Shown here in pieces: positions 22,922 to 29,122 of a DNA stretch of 56,038 nt. Positions within the stretch are counted from its first letter, which is position 1; every line of letters begins with the position of its first letter. The notes beneath the pieces were generated by a model. The model ran no database searches. It worked only from the letters and a program-made list of their open reading frames with translations, and was not told the DNA's origin. The position numbers and the translations under genes were made by a program. The stretch spans positions 1-56,038 of IMG/VR virus record IMGVR_UViG_3300044644_000597; one strand, written 5' to 3'. The DNA is from a virus.

Positions 22922-23290
22922 TCAGTACTCCGAAGTGAGCATGAGCACGCCGCTCTGAAGGAAGAAGCGCCAGTCTCCTTTCGGGCAGTCGGTGAACGAG
23001 ACTCGCCTAGCCCACAGCTCGCTGTCGTTGCCATCGGTGACGACGATGTCGCACGACTCATTGGCGTGAACCCGCAGGTCAACGGTCATGAACCGGTGCT
23101 TGCGAGCCAGTGGTTGCAGCTCGGTGCCGATGATGTCGAGCAGCCAGTAAGCGCCGCCGCCTGCATTGGTGGCGAAGTACTTGACGCCGTCCGTGTATTT
23201 CATCCACTGGTACAACGGGTTGAAGTGGTACTGCTCAGTGCCGATGAACTGCTCGAGCTCTTGCTGAAGGGTGATGGTGTCGGTGGTCAT
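22922..23290 (-). CDS. DUF6876-like protein
   Basis: The product is 122 aa from ATG 23290. It has the order expected of the DUF6876 family: ELEQFIGTEQYHFNPLYQ, YTDGVKYFATNAGGGAYWLL, a middle VTDGNDSELWAR, then FTDCPKGDWRFFLQSGVLML and the terminal TSEY. The family is common in plasmids and phages and its function is unknown. It overlaps the zinc-ribbon gene by four bases. Confidence 0.75.
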   Translation of the reverse strand: MTTDTITLQQELEQFIGTEQYHFNPLYQWMKYTDGVKYFATNAGGGAYWLLDIIGTELQPLARKHRFMTVDLRVHANESCDIVVTDGNDSELWARRVSFTDCPKGDWRFFLQSGVLMLTSEY

Positions 23291-23490
23291 GCTTGCTCCT
23301 GATTCCCGTAGTTTTGAAGTTGATCGTGTTGTCCTCGCCAGTCGCACTCAAGGCACCTGGACGGCGAGTCGCTGTCTTGAACCTTCACGCTGTGGCAGTA
23401 GTGCTCAAGCGTGTTCGCCATGAATGTCTGGATGTGGGCCAGCGTCACACGGTCGCTGTTGCACTCTGGGCACTGGAGGGTCGTGGTCAT
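23287..23490 (-). CDS. Small zinc-ribbon protein
   Basis: The product is 67 aa from ATG 23490. CPEC near the N-terminus and CLEC near the C-terminus (RCLECDWRGQ) form a zinc ribbon with a Trp-containing knuckle like those of RNA-polymerase-associated factors. Its partner is unknown. It is coupled to both neighbours by ATGA. Confidence 0.65.
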   Translation of the reverse strand: MTTTLQCPECNSDRVTLAHIQTFMANTLEHYCHSVKVQDSDSPSRCLECDWRGQHDQLQNYGNQEQA

Positions 23491-23780
23491 GCCGCCTCCT
23501 TCATCTGGCCAGGCATCGCTTCGATCTTGGTGAGCAGCGCTTCGACCTGATCCCAGGTCAATCGGCCGATGACGTCGTCGGTTATCTCGGTCGTGTAGTC
23601 CAGATCGAAGTCGCCCCATTGGTCGCCCGTGAACACGACAACGGCCAGCTCCCACAGCCCTTGCTCTGAGCCGTAGCTGAATTCGTGCCGAATAACGCTG
23701 GCTCCTCGCCCATTGGCGAAGCGGTAGACCTTCTGGGTTCCGTTGAACTTGTTGGATTCATGAATTGGCTGATGAGTCAT
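23487..23780 (-). CDS. Hypothetical protein
   Basis: The product is 97 aa, preceded by AAGGAG at ideal spacing from ATG 23780. It is strand-rich (YRFANGRGASVIRHEFSYGS, LWELAVVVFTG) with a C-terminal helical part DDVIGRLTWDQVEALL. It is the first gene after promoter-like box b. The function is unknown. Confidence 0.65.
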   Translation of the reverse strand: MTHQPIHESNKFNGTQKVYRFANGRGASVIRHEFSYGSEQGLWELAVVVFTGDQWGDFDLDYTTEITDDVIGRLTWDQVEALLTKIEAMPGQMKEAA

Positions 23781-23791
23781 GCCTGCTCCTT

Positions 23792-23815
23792 GTGTAAATA
23801 TTGAATCGGGAGTGG
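23792..23815 (-). promoter_or_regulatory. Promoter-like box, copy b
   Basis: On the minus strand CCACTCCCGATTCAA then TATTTACAC, followed directly by AAGGAG and ATG 23780. This is the clearest copy. It follows the UUCG terminator at 23831-23848. Confidence 0.65.
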
Positions 23816-23830
23816 TTCTGGAAAAGAAAA

Positions 23831-23848
23831 AGGGAGCCGAAGCTCCCT
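23831..23848 (-). terminator. Intrinsic terminator (UUCG loop)
   Basis: On the minus strand AGGGAGC, loop TTCG, GCTCCCT is followed by TTTTCTTTTCC. It ends the transcript of 23851-24614, and promoter-like box b begins 16 bases later. Confidence 0.9.
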
Positions 23849-23850
23849 TG

Positions 23851-24003
23851 TCATGGGGTTAATCCCCGTTCTGAAAGTAACGCTCTTGCTATGAGCGCGA
23901 ACGATCTTCGTCTGGCCAGCGATTCCTTGGCGTACACGTTGCGCAGTTGCGCATCAGTACAGAGCTCGCAGTACCGTCTGAATTCCGACTCGCTTCGGCT
24001 CAT
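23851..24003 (-). CDS. Small basic protein (50 aa)
   Basis: The frame encodes 50 residues, basic and helical (RRYCELCTDAQLRNVYAKES, LARRRSFALIARALL). The ATG at 24003 overlaps the upstream stop by four bases, and the stop TGA sits two bases before the terminator stem. Position and coupling support it. The function is unknown. Confidence 0.55.
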   Translation of the reverse strand: MSRSESEFRRYCELCTDAQLRNVYAKESLARRRSFALIARALLSERGLTP

Positions 24004-24614
24004 CGCGCGTCGAGGATGGCGACGACCTGGGTCAGCGTGTCTTGCAACTCGGCGATCTTGGCCTTGATCTTGACCGACTCGGTCTTGACCAGCCCCAGGT
24101 CAGCAATCTCAAGCTCGATATTCTTGATGGTGCCGATGAGCTGCTCGTCGCTGAGTGCTCTCACGTCGGCGTTGTTGATGTAGGTGATGTTCTTGATTTC
24201 GATGGAAGGCATAGGGTTCTCCTGGATAGGTTGGGTTTCTGGTTGGCCATTGATGGCCTCGGGGGTTGCGGGATTGGTGCCCATCACTCGGCTGGCAAGC
24301 CAGCCAAAGCCGTGGCTGTGTGCATAGCTGATGTGCTTGCAGAAGATGTCGTCGTTGACAAACCTGGCGCGGACCATCTCTTTGCTCAGCATGTACTCGA
24401 GCACCATCAGCCTGATGTAGACCTTGTGGTTCAGGTCGAGGTCGTCAAGCTTGTGCCTCTTGCGCAGGATGTCTGCGAAGTCATCCACCCTCGTGACGAA
24501 CGGCTTGAAGTTGCGGTCATTAAGCACAGCCTGAAGGTTGTTGTGCCAAGTGCCGTCATTGACGATCGCCAGGTAGTACTGGTCGTGAACGTATTGAAAG
24601 TCAGGTGCAGTCAT
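24000..24614 (-). CDS. Hypothetical protein with C-terminal coiled coil
   Basis: The product is 204 aa. Residues 1-110 are a mixed globular part (YVHDQYYLAIVNDGTWHNNL, LMVLEYMLSKEMVRARFVND). A Pro/Gln linker leads to a C-terminal part starting MPSIEIKNITYINNADVR and ending in a coiled coil. The second part could once have been a separate gene. AGAGGA lies nine bases before ATG 24614, but a five-codon frame, ATG 24618 to TGA, uses the same site with better spacing and overlaps this start, so it may reduce translation. Confidence 0.6.
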   Translation of the reverse strand: MTAPDFQYVHDQYYLAIVNDGTWHNNLQAVLNDRNFKPFVTRVDDFADILRKRHKLDDLDLNHKVYIRLMVLEYMLSKEMVRARFVNDDIFCKHISYAHSHGFGWLASRVMGTNPATPEAINGQPETQPIQENPMPSIEIKNITYINNADVRALSDEQLIGTIKNIELEIADLGLVKTESVKIKAKIAELQDTLTQVVAILDAR

Positions 24615-24630
24615 TCATCGGTGTCCTCTC

Positions 24631-24653
24631 GTGTAAATACTGGATTGGGAGTA
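24631..24653 (-). promoter_or_regulatory. Promoter-like box, copy a
   Basis: On the minus strand CTACTCCCAATCCAG then TATTTACAC, followed by GAGAGGA and the start at 24614. It differs from copy b at only a few positions. It follows a terminator with a UACG loop at 24673-24692. Confidence 0.6.
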
Positions 24654-24661
24654 GCTCTTTG

Positions 24662-24692
24662 AAAAAGAAAAAGGGGTGACCGTAGCCACCCC
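24662..24692 (-). terminator. Intrinsic terminator (UACG loop)
   Basis: On the minus strand GGGGTGGC, loop TACG, GTCACCCC with one mismatch is followed by TTTTTCTTTTTC. It ends the transcript of 24700-25137. TACG belongs to the same UNCG tetraloop class as the other three cassettes. Confidence 0.85.
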
Positions 24693-24699
24693 CTTTGTC

Positions 24700-25137
24700 T
24701 TACATCGGCGCTTCTTCAGCGACGGGCATCTGGTTCACCACACGGCGCTCGACAGCCATCGGCTTGGCCAAGCGTTCCATGCAGGTTGCCATCAGCATTT
24801 TGACGGCGCTGTCAACGTCGTCCTGAGTCTTGCTGTCGTCCAGCATGGCTCGCTGGATTGCTTGCACGCACTCCAGAATCTTGACCTGGGTCATCGCCTC
24901 GCGAATGCCAGCGCCAGGCAATTCCTTGCCGCACCAGCCCAGGCCAACGCCCATCATGTAGGCAGCGCCTAGAACATTGTCGGGAGCAGGAGCGGTTTCC
25001 TGCTTGGCGATCTCGACGGCGATCATCTGGCTTGCTTCCTCGCGGGTAGCAGGGCATTGCAGTTGACGCTTGGCGAACCACTCGAGCTGCTTGGGAGTGG
25101 GAGCGTTGGCGTTCAAAGATTTGGTGGTGAAAAACAT
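24700..25137 (-). CDS. Hypothetical protein
   Basis: The product is 145 aa with AAAGGAA before ATG 25137. It is mainly helical. The middle, NVLGAAYMMGVGLGWCGKEL, is small-residue rich and ends GAGIREAMTQVKILECVQAI. Hydrophobicity is too low for a clear membrane segment. The function is unknown. Leader hairpin B lies 53 bases upstream, so this gene may have a regulated leader. Confidence 0.6.
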   Translation of the reverse strand: MFFTTKSLNANAPTPKQLEWFAKRQLQCPATREEASQMIAVEIAKQETAPAPDNVLGAAYMMGVGLGWCGKELPGAGIREAMTQVKILECVQAIQRAMLDDSKTQDDVDSAVKMLMATCMERLAKPMAVERRVVNQMPVAEEAPM

Positions 25138-25189
25138 GATGAGGTTCCTTTACAAAGGGTTGAGAACAAAAAACACAAGAGAAAGCTGG

Positions 25190-25214
25190 CTGGCTCTCTC
25201 CGCAGGAGAGCCAG
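25190..25214 (-). ncRNA. Leader hairpin B of a three-member family
   Basis: On the + strand CTGGCTCTC, loop TCCGCAG, GAGAGCCAG, with AGACA formed at the stem's end. It has the same geometry as hairpins A and C with different stem bases. It lies in the 5' leader of 24700-25137, in a 120-base gap with no other gene. Confidence 0.55.
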
Positions 25215-25257
25215 ACAGAATTCGGCTCGTAAGCCCACAGGCTCACGCAAACCACAG

Positions 25258-25437
25258 TCAACGGTAGGCGTTGATCTCGTAGCGGTGGACGCACCAGCAG
25301 AAGATGCCAACCAGCACAAAGCACGGCGCAAAGCCGACGATGAACGGCAACCCGAGGTTGATAACCAGAAACGGGAATGCGAAGTAGAAGCCTGGAACGA
25401 TGCCAACTAAGGCGAAAGCAGCAATGACGAGTAGCAT
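25258..25437 (-). CDS. Small two-helix membrane protein
   Basis: The product is 59 aa from ATG 25437, chosen because GGAG lies eight bases upstream; ATG 25449 would place that site inside the gene. Two hydrophobic segments (LLVIAAFALVGIVPGFYFAF, LPFIVGFAPCFVLVGIFCW) are joined by a short loop, with a basic tail HRYEINAYR. It is an inner-membrane protein of unknown role, coupled to the small frame 25440-25577. Confidence 0.6.
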   Translation of the reverse strand: MLLVIAAFALVGIVPGFYFAFPFLVINLGLPFIVGFAPCFVLVGIFCWCVHRYEINAYR

Positions 25438-25439
25438 GA

Positions 25440-25577
25440 TTAGCTCCATGTAGTTGTGAAGGGGTTTATGTTTGCTTTAAGCATCTGTGTGTACGTAACC
25501 AGAGGTGCTGGTCGTAGACCACGTCTGTGGCAGTACGAAACGTAGTCAAAATAGGGTTTGGCAATGGGTGGTTTCAT
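25440..25577 (-). CDS. Small hypothetical protein (45 aa)
   Basis: The frame encodes 45 residues (MKPPIAKPYFDYVSYCHRRG to NPFTTTWS) with a composition unlike random sequence. Its stop TAA lies two bases before ATG 25437 of the membrane protein. No strong ribosome binding site is visible, which lowers confidence. It would be the first gene of the leftward accessory block. Confidence 0.45.
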   Translation of the reverse strand: MKPPIAKPYFDYVSYCHRRGLRPAPLVTYTQMLKANINPFTTTWS

Positions 25578-26057
25578 GGTGATTTGCTTTTTAAATCAAG
25601 GGGTTAGGGGTTTGGGATATAAGGAAACACATACAAGAGTCGTTTCCTACAGATCAAAACCCATATAAACAACTCAAGTTGGCTACCTTTCTCCCAAAGA
25701 AAGGTAGACAACGGACTCAAAAAGTACACAGACGGTAGGTAACCCATTGAAATACCTAGGGTTACTACGGACTATGGATCAGGAAGGGACGGTGGTGAGC
25801 TGGAGGGGGTGGCCTAGTGGACACCGTGGGGTATACCGGGGGGTATGAGGACTCCAGCACGTATAGGATCACTCGTGCGAGTCTTACCCTGGGGTGTGAA
25901 CTGAACTCACACCCTATCCAGGACGCTTATTTAGGCCGTTGGCTGCGTCAAAACGGGTTGGTTGGTACTACCCCCCTACCGGACCCAGAAAAAAGCTTAT
26001 GGGGGGCCTTAAGGAACCCCGGTCAGAATGTTTTTTTCACAACAACCGGAGAAAGAC
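25578..26057. promoter_or_regulatory. Non-coding control region between the accessory and late blocks
   Basis: This gap separates divergent transcription units. It contains leader hairpin C (25683-25707), a bulged stem GACTC-ca-GCACG / CGTGCGAGTC (25850-25883) and an eight-pair hairpin GGGTGTGA/TCACACCC (25892-25914). A frame at 25817-26074 has poor protein character and no ribosome binding site, so I do not call it. Leftward promoters for the accessory block and a rightward promoter for 26058 are expected here. Confidence 0.6.
25683..25707 (-). ncRNA. Leader hairpin C of a three-member family
   Basis: On the + strand CTACCTTTC, loop TCCCAAA, GAAAGGTAG, with AGACA at the end of the stem. It lies about 105 bases before the first small gene of the leftward block. 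Its loop is nearly identical to that of hairpin A (CCCAAA), while the stems share no sequence. Confidence 0.55.
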
Positions 26058-26330
26058 ATGCTGACAGCCGTTGAGATGCAGGGTTTCCTGCGACAGTTCG
26101 AGCCGTTGAGGGAAGTTTGCGTGGATGAGACGACTCAATTCGTCTATGCGCCGTGGCATGTGAAGCTTCACGGGACCGTTTTGGTCTACGGTGAGCCTCA
26201 TGCCTTCGAGTCAGAGCTCGATCTGCGTGAGTTCGGGGGTCAAGACGACCTGATGAAGCTGGCCAAGCAGCTCCTGCTGGCCTTTGCTGGCGCAGCCGAA
26301 CACGTCAAGCGCGGTCAAATTCCGGTTTGA
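26058..26330 (+). CDS. Hypothetical protein
   Basis: The product is 90 aa from ATG 26058, preceded by GGAG. It has a mixed fold (MQGFLRQFEPLREVCVDETT, VKLHGTVLVYGEPHAFESEL, LMKLAKQLLLAFAGAAEHVK). No family was recognised. It is the first rightward gene after the control region and lies before a palindrome-rich gap, so it may be regulatory or early. Confidence 0.65.
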   Translation: MLTAVEMQGFLRQFEPLREVCVDETTQFVYAPWHVKLHGTVLVYGEPHAFESELDLREFGGQDDLMKLAKQLLLAFAGAAEHVKRGQIPV

Positions 26331-26510
26331 CGCCGTAGATACCGGTATCCAGCCTATGGTTACCTTACGGTATTCTGGTTATATCCCACTACGTGGATAA
26401 CCATAGGTTAGAAAACCATAATGCTTACGCATTATTGAGTACATTGTCTAAGGATACCGGTATTCCTATGGGATACCTTTATCCTTATATACCTTAATAC
26501 AGCAAAGACC
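26331..26510. promoter_or_regulatory. Palindrome-rich control region
   Basis: This A+T-rich gap holds the palindrome ATACCGGTAT twice (26339-26348 and 26454-26463), each within GATACCGGTAT. It also holds a perfect hairpin ATAATGC-TTAC-GCATTAT and a longer hairpin with arms GGTTAT..CCAC / GTGG..ATAACC. Several TATA-like stretches near 26485-26500 could be -10 elements for the small gene at 26511. It probably carries operators and a promoter of the late block. Confidence 0.55.
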
Positions 26511-26675
26511 ATGCCAGGTTTTTGTTTTGACCCGGTCAGGGACCACCAGTCACACTGCATTTGTGCGCCTTGCAGAGGGTGTCATGACCCCAGCGGCTGG
26601 TGGGGAGATAACCACCGCAGCGTGGGCTGGGAGTTTCTCCGCGACTTCCTTTCGCCCGGTGACCACGCCGACTGA
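26511..26675 (+). CDS. Small Cys-rich protein (54 aa)
   Basis: The frame from ATG 26511 encodes 54 residues with a Cys cluster (CICAPCRGC) and then DPSGWWGDNHRSVGWEFLRD. This non-random pattern, with GWWGDNxRS and a terminal FLRDF helix, recalls small zinc-binding phage proteins. There is no clear ribosome binding site; the transcript may be nearly leaderless, given TTAATA about 15 bases upstream. The function is unknown. Confidence 0.5.
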   Translation: MPGFCFDPVRDHQSHCICAPCRGCHDPSGWWGDNHRSVGWEFLRDFLSPGDHAD

Positions 26676-26700
26676 CCCACGTCACGGGTCACCCATTTAT

Positions 26701-26753
26701 AGGGTTTACCCTGGTTTAGCCATCAGGGATAAACCGCCAAAGCTCGATATAAT
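26701..26753 (+). promoter_or_regulatory. Possible promoter and operator for the tRNA cluster
   Basis: AGGGTTTACCCT, a near-perfect palindrome, occupies 26701-26712. A looser inverted repeat (GGTTTA and TAAACC) follows, and a perfect -10 TATAAT lies at 26748-26753. No good -35 stands 17 bases before it, which would fit an activated promoter. The first tRNA starts 41 bases downstream. Confidence 0.5.
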
Positions 26754-26793
26754 TCGTCCCATGCAAACCGTTTCTCAACCGCGACCGACTTCT

Positions 26794-26869
26794 CTGGGTG
26801 TAGCTCAGAAGGTAGAGCACGCGCTTTGGGAGCGTGAGGCCGCAGGTTCGATCCCTGTCACCCAGACCA
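26794..26869 (+). tRNA. tRNA-Pro (anticodon UGG)
   Basis: The acceptor arms CTGGGTG and CACCCAG pair fully. The D arm, an anticodon loop with TGG, a T arm with GGTTCGATCC, discriminator A and encoded CCA are all present in 76 bases. It is the first of six tRNAs in front of the terminase genes. Confidence 0.95.
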
Positions 26870-26923
26870 ATTCAAACTCTTGGCGTAGTACGACATCCTC
26901 GTCGTATTGACACCCCCGCTCAT

Positions 26924-27010
26924 GGGGGTGCGGCGCAGATGGTGAGGCGCGGCGGACTGTAAACCCGTTGACCAAGAGTCGAGAAGGTTCAAATCCTTCC
27001 ACCCCCACCA
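26924..27010 (+). tRNA. tRNA-Tyr (anticodon GUA)
   Basis: The acceptor arms GGGGGTG and CACCCCC pair. The anticodon loop reads CTGTAAA with anticodon GTA. A long variable arm, as expected of bacterial tRNA-Tyr, is followed by a T arm with GGTTCAAATCC and an encoded CCA. The length is 87 bases. Confidence 0.93.
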
Positions 27011-27028
27011 TCATCCCCCTGAAGATTT

Positions 27029-27104
27029 TGTCCGGTAGCTCAGTCGGTAGAGCGCCGCCCTGTTAAGGCGGTGTGCGTAGGTTCGATGCCTACCCGGACA
27101 GCCA
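27029..27104 (+). tRNA. tRNA-Asn (anticodon GUU)
   Basis: The acceptor arms TGTCCGG and CCGGACA pair in all seven positions. The anticodon loop is CTGTTAA, the T arm has GGTTCGATGCC, and discriminator G and encoded CCA complete 76 bases. This intact gene differs in stem sequence from the tRNA-Asn fragment that forms attP. Confidence 0.95.
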
Positions 27105-27107
27105 CAT

Positions 27108-27181
27108 GTGCCCCTGGTGTAACGGCAGCACGGCGGTCTCCAAAACCGCTGGTCAAGGTTCGAGTCCTTGGGGGTATGCCA
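27108..27181 (+). tRNA. tRNA-Trp (anticodon CCA)
   Basis: The anticodon stem GCGGT/ACCGC encloses loop CTCCAAA, anticodon CCA. The acceptor stem GTGCCCC/GGGGTAT contains two G-U pairs. The D arm, T arm (GGTTCGAGTCC) and encoded CCA are present. The wobble-rich acceptor makes the exact 5' end slightly uncertain. Confidence 0.85.
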
Positions 27182-27185
27182 ATTC

Positions 27186-27271
27186 GGAGCCTGGCGTGCA
27201 GGGCACAAACGGGGCTTGAACCCCCGGCCACTTGGCGACAGGTGAGGGTTCGATTCCTTCAGGCTCCGCCA
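27186..27271 (+). tRNA. tRNA-Ser-like (anticodon UGA), odd D arm
   Basis: The acceptor arms GGAGCCT and AGGCTCC pair fully. The anticodon stem CGGGG/CCCCG encloses CTTGAAC (anticodon TGA). There is a long variable arm, a T arm GAGGG TTCGATT CCTTC and CCA. The D arm is GTGC-AGG-GCAC, with only a three-base loop and without the usual GG-containing D loop. It may be functional but unusual, or modified. Confidence 0.8.
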
Positions 27272-27278
27272 CAACCAC

Positions 27279-27366
27279 GGAAGGTTGGCCGAGAGGTTAA
27301 GGCAGCGGCTTGCTAAGCCGTCATCGGGAAACCGGTGCGCTGGTTCGATTCCAGCACCTTCCGCCA
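27279..27366 (+). tRNA. tRNA-Ser (anticodon GCU)
   Basis: The acceptor arms GGAAGGT and ACCTTCC pair. The D arm is normal, the anticodon loop is CTTGCTAAG with GCT, the variable arm is long (CATCGGGAAACCGGTG), and discriminator G and encoded CCA complete 88 bases. Confidence 0.95.
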
Positions 27367-27422
27367 TTCAAACCACCAGCCACAATCCTCGCAAAGCCAC
27401 CGACATAACCACAGAGGTTGAT

Positions 27423-27665
27423 ATGGCAGCAAGACTCCGCAAGACGCATCAAGAGGATGTGCGAAAGAAAATCCAGGTCAGCTCGTTGATCAACCGCTTG
27501 ACCGACTGCGCTATGGGCAAAGTCGATCTCTCGACCCAGCAGGTCCAGGCCATCAAAGTCCTCATGGACAAGAGCCTGCCAAACCTGTCGGACGTGAAGA
27601 TCGAGACCAGCGCTCAAGGCATCACGTTCAACCTGAACACGGCCCCGAAGCCGAAGGCTGAATGA
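27423..27665 (+). CDS. terS: Terminase small subunit
   Basis: The product is 80 aa from ATG 27423 and lies directly before the large subunit, which it overlaps by four bases. It starts MAARLRKTHQEDVRKKIQ and has a helical DNA-binding part VSSLINRLTDCAMGKVDLST, then QQVQAIKVLMDKSLPNLSDV. That matches small terminase proteins of podovirus-like phages of Gram-negatives that bind the packaging start and regulate the motor. The call rests on the sequence pattern and on position. Confidence 0.75.
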   Translation: MAARLRKTHQEDVRKKIQVSSLINRLTDCAMGKVDLSTQQVQAIKVLMDKSLPNLSDVKIETSAQGITFNLNTAPKPKAE

Positions 27666-29122
27666 CCGAGGTCGCCGAATATGTCGACGAAGGGGCGGTC
27701 AACTACTATCCGCCTGGCCCTGTCGCTTCCGAATTTCATCACGACTCCGGTTTCGTACGAGGTCTCATGGGGCCTGTTGGTAGCGGCAAGTCCTCTGCCT
27801 GCTGCTCTGAAATCGTCATGCGTGCTATCGCTCAAGCACCCTACTACGACGGTGTCCGTAGGTCCCGATGGGCAGTCATTCGGAACACCTACCCCGAACT
27901 GAAGTCCACGACCATCAAGACGTGGCAGACCTGGTTCCCGCAGAACGTAGCTCCCATCCGCTGGGACACCCCCATCACCAGCTTCATGCGCATCGACGAC
28001 ATCGGCGATGGCACCGCGATGGAGCTCGAGGTCATCTTCCTGGCGCTCGACTCTGAGCTCGACACCGGCAAGCTGCGCTCCCTCGAACTGACCGGGGCCT
28101 GGATCAACGAAGCCTCAGAAATTCCCAAAGCCGTCTTCGACATGTGTACCCAGCGTGTCGGCCGCTTCCCCTCGAAGCTCAAGGGCGGGCCTACCTGGTG
28201 CGGCGTCATCATGGACACCAACCCGCCAGACGACGATCACTGGTGGTATCAGATCGCCGAACAGGAAACACCCAAGGGCTGGAAGTTCTTCCGCCAACCC
28301 GGTGGTCTGTACTACGACCACGACGCCGAAGCCTACAAACCCAACCCCGAAGCCGAGAACATCGACAACCTGCCCAACGGGCACGGCTACTACCTTCAGC
28401 AGCTCGGCGGCAAACAGGACACCTGGATCAACGTCTTCCTGCTGGGCAACTACGGCACCACTTCTGACGGCAAGCCCGTCTTCGCAGAGTGGAACGACCG
28501 GGTCCACGTCAGCGAGAAGAACCTCGAGCCCGTGCGTGGCCTGCCCATCATCCTCGGCTGGGACTTCGGTCTCACCCCGGCGTGCATCATCGGCCAGCAA
28601 ATGCCCAACGGCCGACTGCACATCCTCGAGGAGATCATCAGCGAGGACATGGGTATTCGGGAGTTCGCCTCTGACGTGGTGCGCCCGATCCTGGTCAACC
28701 GCTACAGCGGCTTCATGCGGTTCAGCGACGGCGACCCTGCTGGCGCGATCCGCGCACAGACTGACACTCGGACCTGCTTCATGGAGCTGGCCGAGATCGG
28801 CATTCCCACTGAGCCCGCGGGCACCAACGACTGGATACCCCGGCGAGAATCAGTGGCGTACTTCCTCACGCGGATGATCGACGGCGGTCCGGCCTTCTTG
28901 CTGGACCCTCGATGCACGACTCTGCGAAAAGGTTTCAATGGTCGCTACCGCTACGAGCGCATGAAGATTTCAGGCTCGGCACGATACAGGGACCGCCCCG
29001 TGAAGGATCAGTTCTCTCATCCTCACGACGCTCTCCAATATTTGTGCATGCGGGTGCGTGATGGCCTGAGACCCGTTCGGGCTCGCCAGGTGGTCAGCGC
29101 ATCCAGTAAGGGGTGGACATGA
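27662..29122 (+). CDS. terL: Terminase large subunit
   Basis: The product is 486 aa. Walker A is GPVGSGKS (residues 37-44). A motor Walker B-like segment LELTGAWINEASEI follows in mid-protein, and the C-terminal RNase-H-like nuclease begins at ILGWDFGLTPACIIGQ, with further acidic motifs including SHPHDALQYL near the end. It uses ATP to pump DNA into the procapsid and cuts concatemers. The start overlaps terS and the end overlaps the portal gene by four bases. Confidence 0.95.
   Translation: MTEVAEYVDEGAVNYYPPGPVASEFHHDSGFVRGLMGPVGSGKSSACCSEIVMRAIAQAPYYDGVRRSRWAVIRNTYPELKSTTIKTWQTWFPQNVAPIRWDTPITSFMRIDDIGDGTAMELEVIFLALDSELDTGKLRSLELTGAWINEASEIPKAVFDMCTQRVGRFPSKLKGGPTWCGVIMDTNPPDDDHWWYQIAEQETPKGWKFFRQPGGLYYDHDAEAYKPNPEAENIDNLPNGHGYYLQQLGGKQDTWINVFLLGNYGTTSDGKPVFAEWNDRVHVSEKNLEPVRGLPIILGWDFGLTPACIIGQQMPNGRLHILEEIISEDMGIREFASDVVRPILVNRYSGFMRFSDGDPAGAIRAQTDTRTCFMELAEIGIPTEPAGTNDWIPRRESVAYFLTRMIDGGPAFLLDPRCTTLRKGFNGRYRYERMKISGSARYRDRPVKDQFSHPHDALQYLCMRVRDGLRPVRARQVVSASSKGWT

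Noticed and set aside
25817-26074. Open frame of 85 codons in the control region
   Set aside because: The composition is unlike a folded protein, there is no ribosome binding site, and it overlaps two strong hairpins and the better-supported gene at 26058.
26527-26910. Open frame of 127 codons running into tRNA-Pro
   Set aside because: It overlaps the intact tRNA gene, while another frame (26511-26675) has a Cys-rich protein pattern.
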